This document shows, one piece after another, positions 25,782 to 32,167 of a stretch of DNA of 64,000 nt. The stretch's first letter is position 1. Each line of letters starts with the position of its first letter. The translations under genes and the position numbers were made by a program. Origin of the DNA: UBA2336 sp049306095 (GTDB lineage: Bacteria; Bacteroidota; Bacteroidia; Cytophagales; Cyclobacteriaceae); NCBI GenBank assembly GCA_049306095.1, contig JBAQPU010000034.1, positions 1-64,000 of the forward strand, given 5' to 3'. The notes under the pieces are model-generated. The model searched no databases. It had not been told where the DNA came from and saw only the letters and a program-made list of their open reading frames with translations.

Positions 25782-26465
25782 TCACCATTCAGCAATACAC
25801 AGGTCAACGATTTTCTTCAAGTCTACTTTTTCAATAGGATGCGGTGTGTTTTCCAGCAATTGAAATACACCGTTGGTTAGAAAAGATGCAACCTGTTCAG
25901 AATAATTTCTGTCAGCCATATCATCCTGGTCACCGAGCAAAATCAATGTTTGATGATCAATGGTTCGTACGACTGCTTCCGTGAGCAATGGTTTTTCTCC
26001 CAGGGCAAGCATCATGTCGCTGGTTTTTTGTAAGAGTTCTTTCCAGTTGTTGGGTGTATGGCGATGTTCCAGAATCCGTGCGAAGGCAGGAACTTTTTCA
26101 AGAATTTTTTCGGCATTCAGTTTTTCTACTTCTTTGGAGGCTGACTCAACACTCCAATCAAACTTTGTTCCGAGCGTAACAATTTTCCCAACACGATTCG
26201 GATGTTCTTTAGCCAGCCAGAGCGCCACATATCCACCCATGCTGTATCCGAAAATATTTACTTGCTCTGGTTCATGAATATCCAAATAATGGAGTACATC
26301 CTGGGCAAACTGTTCAATACCAAACTTGGTCTGAAATGATTTTCCGCCATGTCCTGAGAAATTCAGACAATGAACACTCAAACCATTTGCCTCAAAGGCA
26401 ACTTTAACAGGATCAAGTTGATTCGCTGATCCGAGGGCTCCGTGAAGAATGACAATCGGATTCAT
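25782..26465 (-). CDS. Alpha/beta-fold hydrolase
   Basis: 227 residues. Oxyanion loop 'VILHGALGS', nucleophile elbow 'IFGYSMGGYVAL' (Ser in G-x-S-x-G), aspartate in 'LILLGDQDDMADR' and histidine in 'LLENTPHPIEKVD'. Substrate unknown; the size and sequence resemble small esterase/thioesterase-like hydrolases. Its ATG overlaps the prmC stop by 4 nt (ATGA), so it is translationally coupled downstream of prmC. Confidence 0.87.
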   Translation of the reverse strand: MNPIVILHGALGSANQLDPVKVAFEANGLSVHCLNFSGHGGKSFQTKFGIEQFAQDVLHYLDIHEPEQVNIFGYSMGGYVALWLAKEHPNRVGKIVTLGTKFDWSVESASKEVEKLNAEKILEKVPAFARILEHRHTPNNWKELLQKTSDMMLALGEKPLLTEAVVRTIDHQTLILLGDQDDMADRNYSEQVASFLTNGVFQLLENTPHPIEKVDLKKIVDLCIAEW

Positions 26466-27313
26466 TTTTTAAAAGCAGTAACGATTCTATTTTTTCCCTG
26501 AAGATCTTTTATGACCTGCACTTTTTTGAACCCAGCGCTTAAAAATAGCTGCGAGACTTCTTCTCCGAAGCGTTCATTAATTTCCACAAATACTTTTCCG
26601 TTATCAGTTAGTGACCCAAATCCTTTTTGTGCGATCATTTTATAAAACACCAACGGATCGTGATCTCCGACAAAGAGCGCAAGGTGCGGTTCATATTCCA
26701 CAACATTTTCATTCATGGATTTCTTCTCAGACGAAGCAATGTAGGGAGGATTACTAACAAGGATTTCAATCTGTTGAACCGGAAATTCTTCGGTGAGAGC
26801 ATTCGTCTGAAAGAATTCAACGGTTGCTTGTAAACGTTGAACATTTTCAGTTGCCACCCGTAAGGCGGCCTCGCTTACATCAAGCGCAACAACATACTTA
26901 GCGGGAAGTTCCTTTGCAAGTGTTATGGCAATACACCCACTTCCGGTACCAATATCCAGCACAGTACCGGTTGCATGCGGGTTGACTTCTTTTAAAACTT
27001 CTTCAATGAGGAGTTCAGTTTCAGGCCGTGGAATTAATACGGAAGAATTTACTTTAAATTTTCTTCCGTAGAAGTGTGTAAACCCCAGGATATATTGAAT
27101 TGGCTCGCTCCCATTTATTCGCTTGATAATTTCATTCAGGTTTTTTTGATGAGAAGCTGTCAGCACAATAGACTTTTCGGCAAAGATATCGGCACGCGAC
27201 AGCCCCAATACCTCCTCAAAGATCAAATACAAAATACTTTGGATTTCATCCGGATCTTCTTTCAGTATAATCTGTTGGCGTAAATCCCGAAATATCTCTT
27301 TGGAATTATTCAT
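26462..27313 (-). CDS. prmC: Release-factor glutamine methyltransferase PrmC
   Basis: Methylates the glutamine of the GGQ motif in release factors RF1/RF2. About 283 residues from ATG 27313 ('MNNSKEIFRDLRQQIIL'); the longer frame from 27352 would overlap ribD. N-terminal helical domain, then 'LIPRPETELLIEEVL', SAM motif 'VLDIGTGSGCIAITLA', catalytic 'ILVSNPPYIASSEKKSM' (NPPY) and 'EYEPHLALFVGDHDPLVFYK'. Divergent from ribD with 18 nt between starts. First gene of a unit with the hydrolase. Confidence 0.92.
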   Translation of the reverse strand: MNNSKEIFRDLRQQIILKEDPDEIQSILYLIFEEVLGLSRADIFAEKSIVLTASHQKNLNEIIKRINGSEPIQYILGFTHFYGRKFKVNSSVLIPRPETELLIEEVLKEVNPHATGTVLDIGTGSGCIAITLAKELPAKYVVALDVSEAALRVATENVQRLQATVEFFQTNALTEEFPVQQIEILVSNPPYIASSEKKSMNENVVEYEPHLALFVGDHDPLVFYKMIAQKGFGSLTDNGKVFVEINERFGEEVSQLFLSAGFKKVQVIKDLQGKNRIVTAFKK

Positions 27314-27318
27314 CTTTG
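27285..27318 (+). promoter_or_regulatory. Possible promoter of ribD
   Basis: TTG at 27285-27287, 23-nt spacer, CATCTTTG at 27311-27318 (one mismatch to the -7 box). ribD ATG at 27332. The box overlaps the prmC start codon region on the other strand. Confidence 0.35.
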
Positions 27319-27331
27319 CAAGTATACATCC

Positions 27332-28393
27332 ATGAAGATTCACGACCACCATACCGATGAGGTTTTTATGAAACGGGCACTTGAACTGTCTGTTTTAGGT
27401 AGGGGGCATGTTAGTCCGAACCCGCTGGTAGGTTGTGTAATTGTTCATAACAACAGCATCCTTGGCGAAGGCTGGCATAAAAAATATGGCGGGCCTCATG
27501 CGGAAGTAAATGCGATAGAATCGGTTCAGGATAAATCCTTATTAAAGGAGAGTACGTTGTATGTTAACCTTGAACCATGCTCGCATGTTGGGAAGACTCC
27601 ACCGTGTGCTGATCTCTTGATCAAGCATCAACTTAAAAAAGTTGTGATTGCCAACCTTGACACCAACCCGATTGTGGCCGGAGAAGGAATAAAGAAATTG
27701 CGTTCAGCCGGCATTGAAGTAACCACCGGAATTCTTGAAAAAGAAGGAAGAGAATTAAACAAACGTTTCTTTACATTCATAGAAAAGAAACGGCCATTTA
27801 TTTTACTGAAGTGGGCTGAGACTTCCGATGGATTTATGGCGCGTGAAAATTACGATTCGAAATGGATCAGCAATGAATATTCTCGTCAGCTCGTTCACAA
27901 ATGGCGCACCGAAGAAGATGCCGTGTTGGTTGGTACAAAAACAGCATTTCATGATAACCCTGAATTAACGGTGCGTGACTGGACTGGTCGGAATCCGGTT
28001 CGTATTGTGTTAGATCGTTTCCTGCGACTGAGTGATAAGCTTCATGTTTTTGATCGATCACAAAAAACAATTTGTTATAACGTGCTGAAGCACGAGGAAC
28101 ATCCTAACCTTTCGCTAATAAGACTTACGGAAGAGAATTTCATCAATCATTTGTTGGAAGATTTAAACAAGCAAAAAATTCAATCTGTATTAGTAGAGGG
28201 TGGTGCAACTACGCTTCAGTTATTCATGGAAGCGGGCTTGTGGGATGAGGCCAGAGTTTTTGTTTCGGATAAGGGTTTTGGAAAGGGAATTGCCGCTCCA
28301 AGACTTCACGGGAACCTAGTTGGTCAGGAATCCGTATTCAACGATACATTGCGAACATACACCCCGCTCCATGGAAAGAATCAACATAGCTGA
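27332..28393 (+). CDS. ribD: Bifunctional riboflavin enzyme RibD
   Basis: Two steps of riboflavin synthesis: deamination of the pyrimidine from GTP and reduction of its ribosyl side chain. 353 residues. Deaminase domain (about 1-145): 'GRGHVSPNPLVGCVIV', zinc motif 'HAEVNAI' and 'PCSHVGKTPPCADLLI'. Reductase domain: 'RPFILLKWAETSDGFMAREN', 'WISNEYSRQLVHKWRTEEDAVLVGTKTAFHDNPELTVR' and 'VLVEGGATTLQLF'. No FMN riboswitch fits in the 18-nt gap before it. Other rib genes are not in the window. Confidence 0.94.
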   Translation: MKIHDHHTDEVFMKRALELSVLGRGHVSPNPLVGCVIVHNNSILGEGWHKKYGGPHAEVNAIESVQDKSLLKESTLYVNLEPCSHVGKTPPCADLLIKHQLKKVVIANLDTNPIVAGEGIKKLRSAGIEVTTGILEKEGRELNKRFFTFIEKKRPFILLKWAETSDGFMARENYDSKWISNEYSRQLVHKWRTEEDAVLVGTKTAFHDNPELTVRDWTGRNPVRIVLDRFLRLSDKLHVFDRSQKTICYNVLKHEEHPNLSLIRLTEENFINHLLEDLNKQKIQSVLVEGGATTLQLFMEAGLWDEARVFVSDKGFGKGIAAPRLHGNLVGQESVFNDTLRTYTPLHGKNQHS

Positions 28394-28426
28394 GAAATTA
28401 ACTCGGTTTAATTTTCGCGACTCGCG

Positions 28427-28456
28427 ACTCTCCCTGGGCTTGTTCCGTGGTCTTGA
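28427..28456. repeat. Degenerate palindrome of the ACAAG-loop family
   Basis: GACTCTCCCTGGGCTTGTTC followed by CGTGGTCTT, clearly the same sequence as the intact copy at 28531-28558 (GACTCTCCCCGGACTTGTTC...) but with broken pairing. Lies after ribD. Confidence 0.5.
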
Positions 28457-28496
28457 TTGGGCTTACTTGAATAATCGGGAAGCCCGTTCGGTAAAG

Positions 28497-28517
28497 ATGC
28501 CGGAACAGGTCCGGCAT
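28497..28517. repeat. Palindrome ATGCCGGA-ACAGG-TCCGGCAT, upstream copy
   Basis: Perfect 8-bp arms with 5-nt loop ACAGG. Identical over all 21 bases to the copy at 28855-28875 and to the third stem at 21168-21188. Located 52 nt before the GIY-YIG gene. Confidence 0.75.
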
Positions 28518-28536
28518 GGTTTATTTTCGTGACTCT

Positions 28537-28555
28537 CCCCGGACTTGTTCCGGGG
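28537..28555. repeat. Palindrome CCCCGGA-CTTGT-TCCGGGG
   Basis: Seven perfect pairs with a 5-nt loop that is the reverse complement of ACAAG, 13 nt before the GIY-YIG ATG. Same loop family as the neighbours, but different arms. Confidence 0.7.
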
Positions 28556-28568
28556 TCTATAACGTTGT

Positions 28569-28877
28569 ATGTACTTTGTTTACATCATGACAAATTGGAA
28601 AAATTCAGTTTTTTATACTGGATTTACGAATAATATGGAGAGAAGAGCATATGAGCACAGGAATACCCTGCTTCCCGGTTTTACTGCTAAGTATAAGTGC
28701 AAAAAATTAGTCTACTTTGAAGAATTCTCAGATCCTGATGAGGCGAAACATCGTGAGAAACAAATTAAGAGGTATATACGTCAATGGAAAATCAATCTTG
28801 TAGAATCTCGTAATCCTGATTGGAAAGATTTGTATGAAATTTTTACAATAAAAGATGCCGGAACAGGTCCGGCATAA
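28569..28877 (+). CDS. GIY-YIG nuclease of the small single-domain type
   Basis: 102 residues. 'MYFVYIMTNWKNSVFYTGFTNNMERRAYEHR' gives the Y-V-Y-I and Y-T-G strands with the catalytic arginine in 'MERRAYEH'. 'GFTAKYKCKKLVYFEEF' and 'DEAKHREKQIKRYIRQWKINLVESRNPDWKDLYE' complete the core, including the glutamate of the active site. Such single-domain GIY-YIG proteins are very common in Bacteroidota and mostly uncharacterised; they cut DNA in related families. The last codons (for DAGTGPA and stop) lie within the palindrome at 28855-28875. The gene is bracketed by identical palindromes, suggesting that the gene and repeats form one unit. Confidence 0.82.
   Translation: MYFVYIMTNWKNSVFYTGFTNNMERRAYEHRNTLLPGFTAKYKCKKLVYFEEFSDPDEAKHREKQIKRYIRQWKINLVESRNPDWKDLYEIFTIKDAGTGPA
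28855..28875. repeat. Palindrome overlapping the GIY-YIG stop
   Basis: ATGCCGGA (28855-28862), loop ACAGG, TCCGGCAT (28868-28875). Identical to the copy at 28497-28517 in the same orientation. It supplies the last codons and the first base of the stop of the nuclease gene. Confidence 0.75.
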
Positions 28878-28899
28878 AATTCAAAATTCCTTTTTGGTA

Positions 28900-29403
28900 A
28901 TGGCCGAAGAACTCACCATCTCAACATCATCAGATAAACAGGAGCGTTACGCTATGCTGATCCCTCAAATTCATTCTCTGGTAGAAGGCGAGCAAGACCT
29001 TACGGCTAACCTGGCCAACATAGCCGCTGCCCTCAAGCAAGCCATGAATTTTTTTTGGGTAGGATTTTACCTTGTTAAAAATAGTGCCCAGTCTGTAGAG
29101 AGACAGGAACTTGTTCTGGGCCCGTTTCAGGGGCCTATCGCATGCACTCGTATATCATTTGGAAAAGGTGTTTGTGGTTCCTCCTGGGGAGAAAAGAAAG
29201 TTATCCTTGTTCCGGATGTGGAGGAATTCCCCGGCCATATCGCTTGTAGCTCTGCTTCTAAATCAGAAATTGTATTACCGGCCTTCAAAAATGGAGAAGT
29301 CGCTTTGGTGCTCGATGTCGACAGTGATAAACTCAACGATTTCGATGCTGTTGATGAACGGGAACTTAGTAAAGTCATGCAGTTAATAGAAAAATTCCTA
29401 TAA
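28900..29403 (+). CDS. msrC: Free methionine-(R)-sulfoxide reductase (GAF domain)
   Basis: 167 residues, a single GAF domain that reduces free methionine-R-sulfoxide, protecting against oxidation. Family hallmarks: 'FFWVGFYLV', 'LVLGPFQGPIACTRI' (C82), 'GKGVCGSSW' (C92), 'VPDVEEFPGHIACSSASKSEIVLP' (C116), matching the three redox cysteines of YebR/fRMsr. I use ATG 28900 ('MAEELTIS'); an upstream in-frame ATG at 28855 lies inside the palindrome and would add unrelated residues. Followed by another palindrome at 29410. Confidence 0.92.
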   Translation: MAEELTISTSSDKQERYAMLIPQIHSLVEGEQDLTANLANIAAALKQAMNFFWVGFYLVKNSAQSVERQELVLGPFQGPIACTRISFGKGVCGSSWGEKKVILVPDVEEFPGHIACSSASKSEIVLPAFKNGEVALVLDVDSDKLNDFDAVDERELSKVMQLIEKFL

Positions 29404-29409
29404 CGTTAT

Positions 29410-29428
29410 TGCCGGACCTGTTCCGGCA
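29410..29428. repeat. Palindrome TGCCGGA-CCTGT-TCCGGCA, inverted orientation
   Basis: Seven perfect pairs, loop CCTGT (reverse complement of ACAGG), 6 nt after the msrC stop. Inverted relative to the copies around the GIY-YIG gene; could also act as a weak terminator. Confidence 0.7.
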
Positions 29429-29543
29429 CTTCACACAGATAGACGTGTTGAATCGTGGCCCAAGGCCGCGAAGTCATCAACGTCATGTTTACTTTTTTGA
29501 TTTAGTTCTGTACCTTAGTAAGCCTCACAAAAAAAGACTCACG

Positions 29544-30542
29544 ATGCGTACCTGTACTTCTATCCTTTTTCTCCTTTTTACTGTTTCCGGAATTGCCCAA
29601 ATCGGAACGAAAACACAGCAAAGTAAAATTCATGGTATCTGGCAAAACAACTCATTTGGCTACCAGATGACGTTGATGCTGAATCCTGACGGTACCGGTG
29701 AATTTGATGGCGATGCCATTAAGTATACCGCCAACGATGGAAAATTTGTCATGACTATTGTAGCGGAGTCTCAAACCACAAACTATTCCTATTCTCTTCA
29801 GGGCAATACCCTTACTGTTTCCGGTGGCGACCTGGATGCCCCGGTGGCTTTCACCCGAAGCGGAACCTCAGCCCAAACGAAGGTCGCACCGTCTATCCAA
29901 CCAACCGGTCAGGGTACGGATCAAAGTCTGATTGGCACCTGGTCAGGCAATGGTGAATCCATCGAGTTTACCACCAACGGACAGTGTAATTATTTAGGTC
30001 AAACCTACACGTATCAATTATCGGCAGGCCACGTAACCCTGCAAACCGCTCAGGGTAATTTTATGTTGGCCTACTCGGTACAGGGAAATACGCTGTCACT
30101 TACAGGGAACGGACAAACCGTTCAGTATACAAAAGGGAATGCTGGTGGTTCGCGAAGCAACACCCAGGCACAAACAGGAGGCAGGCGAATTGCACAAGAG
30201 TTGGTGGGCAAGTGGTGCTATGTAAATGTAACCAGCACCTATTCCGGTGGAAGTAGTTCAGAAGAATGTATTACCCTGAACGCTGATGGAACGTATGAAT
30301 ATTACAGCGAGAGCTCTCGGAGTGTGAATACCAATGCGTATGCAGGCGGAACAAATTCTCAGGGCAGCGATCGCGGTTCCTGGTCGTACGATGGATCGCG
30401 TATTTACTACACCTCATCAGCCGGTGCAGGTTCCGGATCGTATGCGTTAGAAAAAAGAAATCATCCGAAAAATAACGACCCCATGATTGTACTCGATGGT
30501 AAAACGTATGCCACGCAATATCAGAAAGCACCCTGGAGATAA
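29544..30542 (+). CDS. Secreted protein with lipocalin-like repeats
   Basis: About 332 residues from ATG 29544, with a signal peptide (MRTCTSILFLLFTVSGIAQ). The earlier in-frame ATG would start inside the palindrome. Three related beta-rich blocks begin with G-x-W: 'IHGIWQNNSFGYQMTLMLNPDGTG', 'LIGTWSGNGESIEFTTNGQ' and 'LVGKWCYVNVTSTYSGGSSS'. Each goes on to a 'GNTLTVSGG' / 'GNTLSLTGNG' / 'DGSRIYYTSSAG' strand. This looks like the lipocalin-like domain found in many exported Bacteroidota proteins, probably binding a small molecule. Ser/Thr/Gly/Gln-rich linkers suggest an extracellular location. Function unknown. Confidence 0.7.
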   Translation: MRTCTSILFLLFTVSGIAQIGTKTQQSKIHGIWQNNSFGYQMTLMLNPDGTGEFDGDAIKYTANDGKFVMTIVAESQTTNYSYSLQGNTLTVSGGDLDAPVAFTRSGTSAQTKVAPSIQPTGQGTDQSLIGTWSGNGESIEFTTNGQCNYLGQTYTYQLSAGHVTLQTAQGNFMLAYSVQGNTLSLTGNGQTVQYTKGNAGGSRSNTQAQTGGRRIAQELVGKWCYVNVTSTYSGGSSSEECITLNADGTYEYYSESSRSVNTNAYAGGTNSQGSDRGSWSYDGSRIYYTSSAGAGSGSYALEKRNHPKNNDPMIVLDGKTYATQYQKAPWR

Positions 30543-30554
30543 ACAATCACAATA

Positions 30555-31703
30555 ATGCAAACAAAACTATCACGTAGAGATTGGTTTAAGTCCTCCCTCA
30601 CATTAGGCGCAGGATTGTCGCTTGCACCTGCATTGCTGAATCAACTAATGGCGGCACCTGTAAGTGAAGCGGAACGGTTACACGGAATTAATCCGGTACT
30701 ATCGAACGGCATTGTCCGACTCGGTTCAAATGAAAATCCGTACGGCCCTTCACCGAAAGCGAGAAGGGCTGTTCAGGATTCCATTGTGCAAGGCAACCGG
30801 TATCCGTTTGCCGAGATGAATGAAATGAAAGCGATGCTTGCACAGAGGGAAGGTGTGACACCCGATCATATTTTAATGGGAAATGGTTCGGGTGAGTTAT
30901 TATGCCTGGCAGGGTTGGGTGTTGGAATTGAGGGCGGTTCAGTATTATCTGCCTATCCGGTATTTCCATTGTTAATGGACTATGCTGAAAAGTTTAATGC
31001 CCGTTGGGATAAAGTTGATCTGGATGAATACCTGGTGCATAATCTCGAAGGACTTGCTTCGGCTGTGAAGGCCGATACCAAAATTCTTTTTGTGGTCAAT
31101 CCTAATAATCCGACCGGAACAATTTTAGAGGGAACAAAACTGAAAGATTTTTGTCTCGAAATGTCAAAGAAGACCATTGTGTTTTCTGATGAAGCCTACC
31201 TGGAATTCCTGGAACCCACGCAACAAGTTTCGATGGTTGACCTGGTTCGGCAAGGGCATAATGTGATTGTATCGCGAACGTTCTCAAAAATTTACGGACT
31301 GGCCGGATTACGCATCGGGTATCTGGTGGCGAGGCCTCAGCTCATTCAGCAGATAGAAAAATACCAGACGGTTAAGATGTGCAATCAGGTAGCGTTAGCG
31401 GCAGCAAAAGCCAGCTTGGGTGATGAAGAATTTATGGCATACACCCGCAAGCTGAATGCTGCTGCACGCCAACATTTGTTTTCCTACCTCGATCGTAAGA
31501 AATGGTTTTACGGAAAGTCGCACGCCAATGTGGTTTTATTTCCGGCACCTAAACCCGGAAAGCAAATTCTGGAAGAAACCGAAAAGCGAGGATACCAGAT
31601 TCGTATTTGGGACTACCAGGGTAAAGAATGGTGCCGCGTAAGCATTGGTACCCTCGAAGAAATGAAAGGATTTACAAAAGCGTTTGATGAGGTGGTTTCG
31701 TAA
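30555..31703 (+). CDS. Tat-exported aminotransferase of the HisC family
   Basis: 382 residues. The N-terminus carries a twin-arginine signal ('KLSRRDWFKSSLTLGAGLSLAPALLNQL') ending near 'MAAP', so the folded PLP enzyme should be exported to the periplasm. The body is a class I/II aminotransferase: 'VRLGSNENPYGPSPKARRAV', 'GNGSGELLCLAGLG', 'FVVNPNNPTGTIL', 'FSDEAYLEFL', PLP lysine in 'VSRTFSKIYGLAGLRIGYLV' and 'WCRVSIGTLEEM'. HisC transaminates histidinol phosphate in the cytoplasm; an exported copy must act on something else. No his genes nearby. It follows the lipocalin-like gene by 12 nt and is probably co-transcribed. Confidence 0.86.
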   Translation: MQTKLSRRDWFKSSLTLGAGLSLAPALLNQLMAAPVSEAERLHGINPVLSNGIVRLGSNENPYGPSPKARRAVQDSIVQGNRYPFAEMNEMKAMLAQREGVTPDHILMGNGSGELLCLAGLGVGIEGGSVLSAYPVFPLLMDYAEKFNARWDKVDLDEYLVHNLEGLASAVKADTKILFVVNPNNPTGTILEGTKLKDFCLEMSKKTIVFSDEAYLEFLEPTQQVSMVDLVRQGHNVIVSRTFSKIYGLAGLRIGYLVARPQLIQQIEKYQTVKMCNQVALAAAKASLGDEEFMAYTRKLNAAARQHLFSYLDRKKWFYGKSHANVVLFPAPKPGKQILEETEKRGYQIRIWDYQGKEWCRVSIGTLEEMKGFTKAFDEVVS

Positions 31704-31752
31704 GGTTCTTTGTCTTAGTTTACTGCCATTCGTTGCATGGAAATTTCTGCCC

Positions 31753-31947
31753 GACCGCATGGCCCACAACGTTTGTGTTTATGACGGCTTGGGGATAGGA
31801 GGCTTTGTTAAATCCGCCTCAGGCGGATGACAAAGCTTACTACACCGAAATTCTCCACCGTTACGAAACTAAGTAAAGAAAATGAAAGTGCAATGAACAC
31901 CAAACCCCCAAGTTGACATAAACACGTTGTTACCAACCGTGCGGTTC
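31753..31947. repeat. Long imperfect inverted repeat
   Basis: Left arm 31753-31794 and right arm 31905-31947. Paired blocks: ACCGCA/TGCGGT, ACAACG/CGTTGT, GTGTTTATG/CATAAACAC, CTTGGGG/CCCCAAG. The 110-nt interior holds a second hairpin (GCTTTGT..ATCCGCC / GGCGGAT..ACAAAGC, 31802-31836). The size and stem layout recall long integron attC sites, but the 7-nt attC core consensus is not met exactly. Confidence 0.6.
31909..31931 (+). repeat. 23-nt direct repeat, left copy
   Basis: Starts CAAGTTGACATAAACAC and ends in TTGTT. The same 23 bases, with one change (G to C), occur at 35611-35633. The two copies bracket the tricorn-like gene, 3.7 kb apart. Confidence 0.7.
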
Positions 31948-32167
31948 CGTAATTATGCCCATTGTCGAAATGTCCTCCAGAACCGAAAAATTTATCCCCG
32001 GGTTTTGAGGTTAAAGAGGTTGGTTGGGAAAGAGTAGAGTTCAAAGGAGTTCTGTTTGTTTGAAAACTAAACTACGAATTTAAACTGCTTTTTGACCGCA
32101 CAAAACTTTTCCCACCGCAGTTTCACAGAAAAAAACTATCTTATCACAAACCAAAACTCCACCTCTT

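Larger units (their letters stand above)
31704..32167. other. 464-nt gene-free stretch with long inverted repeat
   Basis: Holds the imperfect inverted repeat at 31753-31947 with its inner hairpin at 31802-31836, then about 220 nt in which I see only AT-rich sequence leading to the tricorn-like gene. No RNA gene or complete ORF is supported. The region looks like decayed or accessory DNA. Confidence 0.55.

Noticed and set aside
27314..27331. FMN riboswitch upstream of ribD
   Set aside because: Only 18 nt separate ribD from prmC; there is no room and no conserved stem.
28855..28899. Upstream ATG as start of the msrC gene
   Set aside because: It lies within a palindrome and adds 15 residues not found in the family; ATG 28900 fits.
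29409..29543. Upstream start for the lipocalin-like gene
   Set aside because: Would begin in the palindrome and hide the signal peptide that starts at 29544.
31753..31947. A true integron attC site
   Set aside because: The stem layout is suggestive, but the conserved 7-nt core (RYYYAAC/GTRRRRY type) is not met exactly and no integrase is in the window; kept only as a hypothesis.
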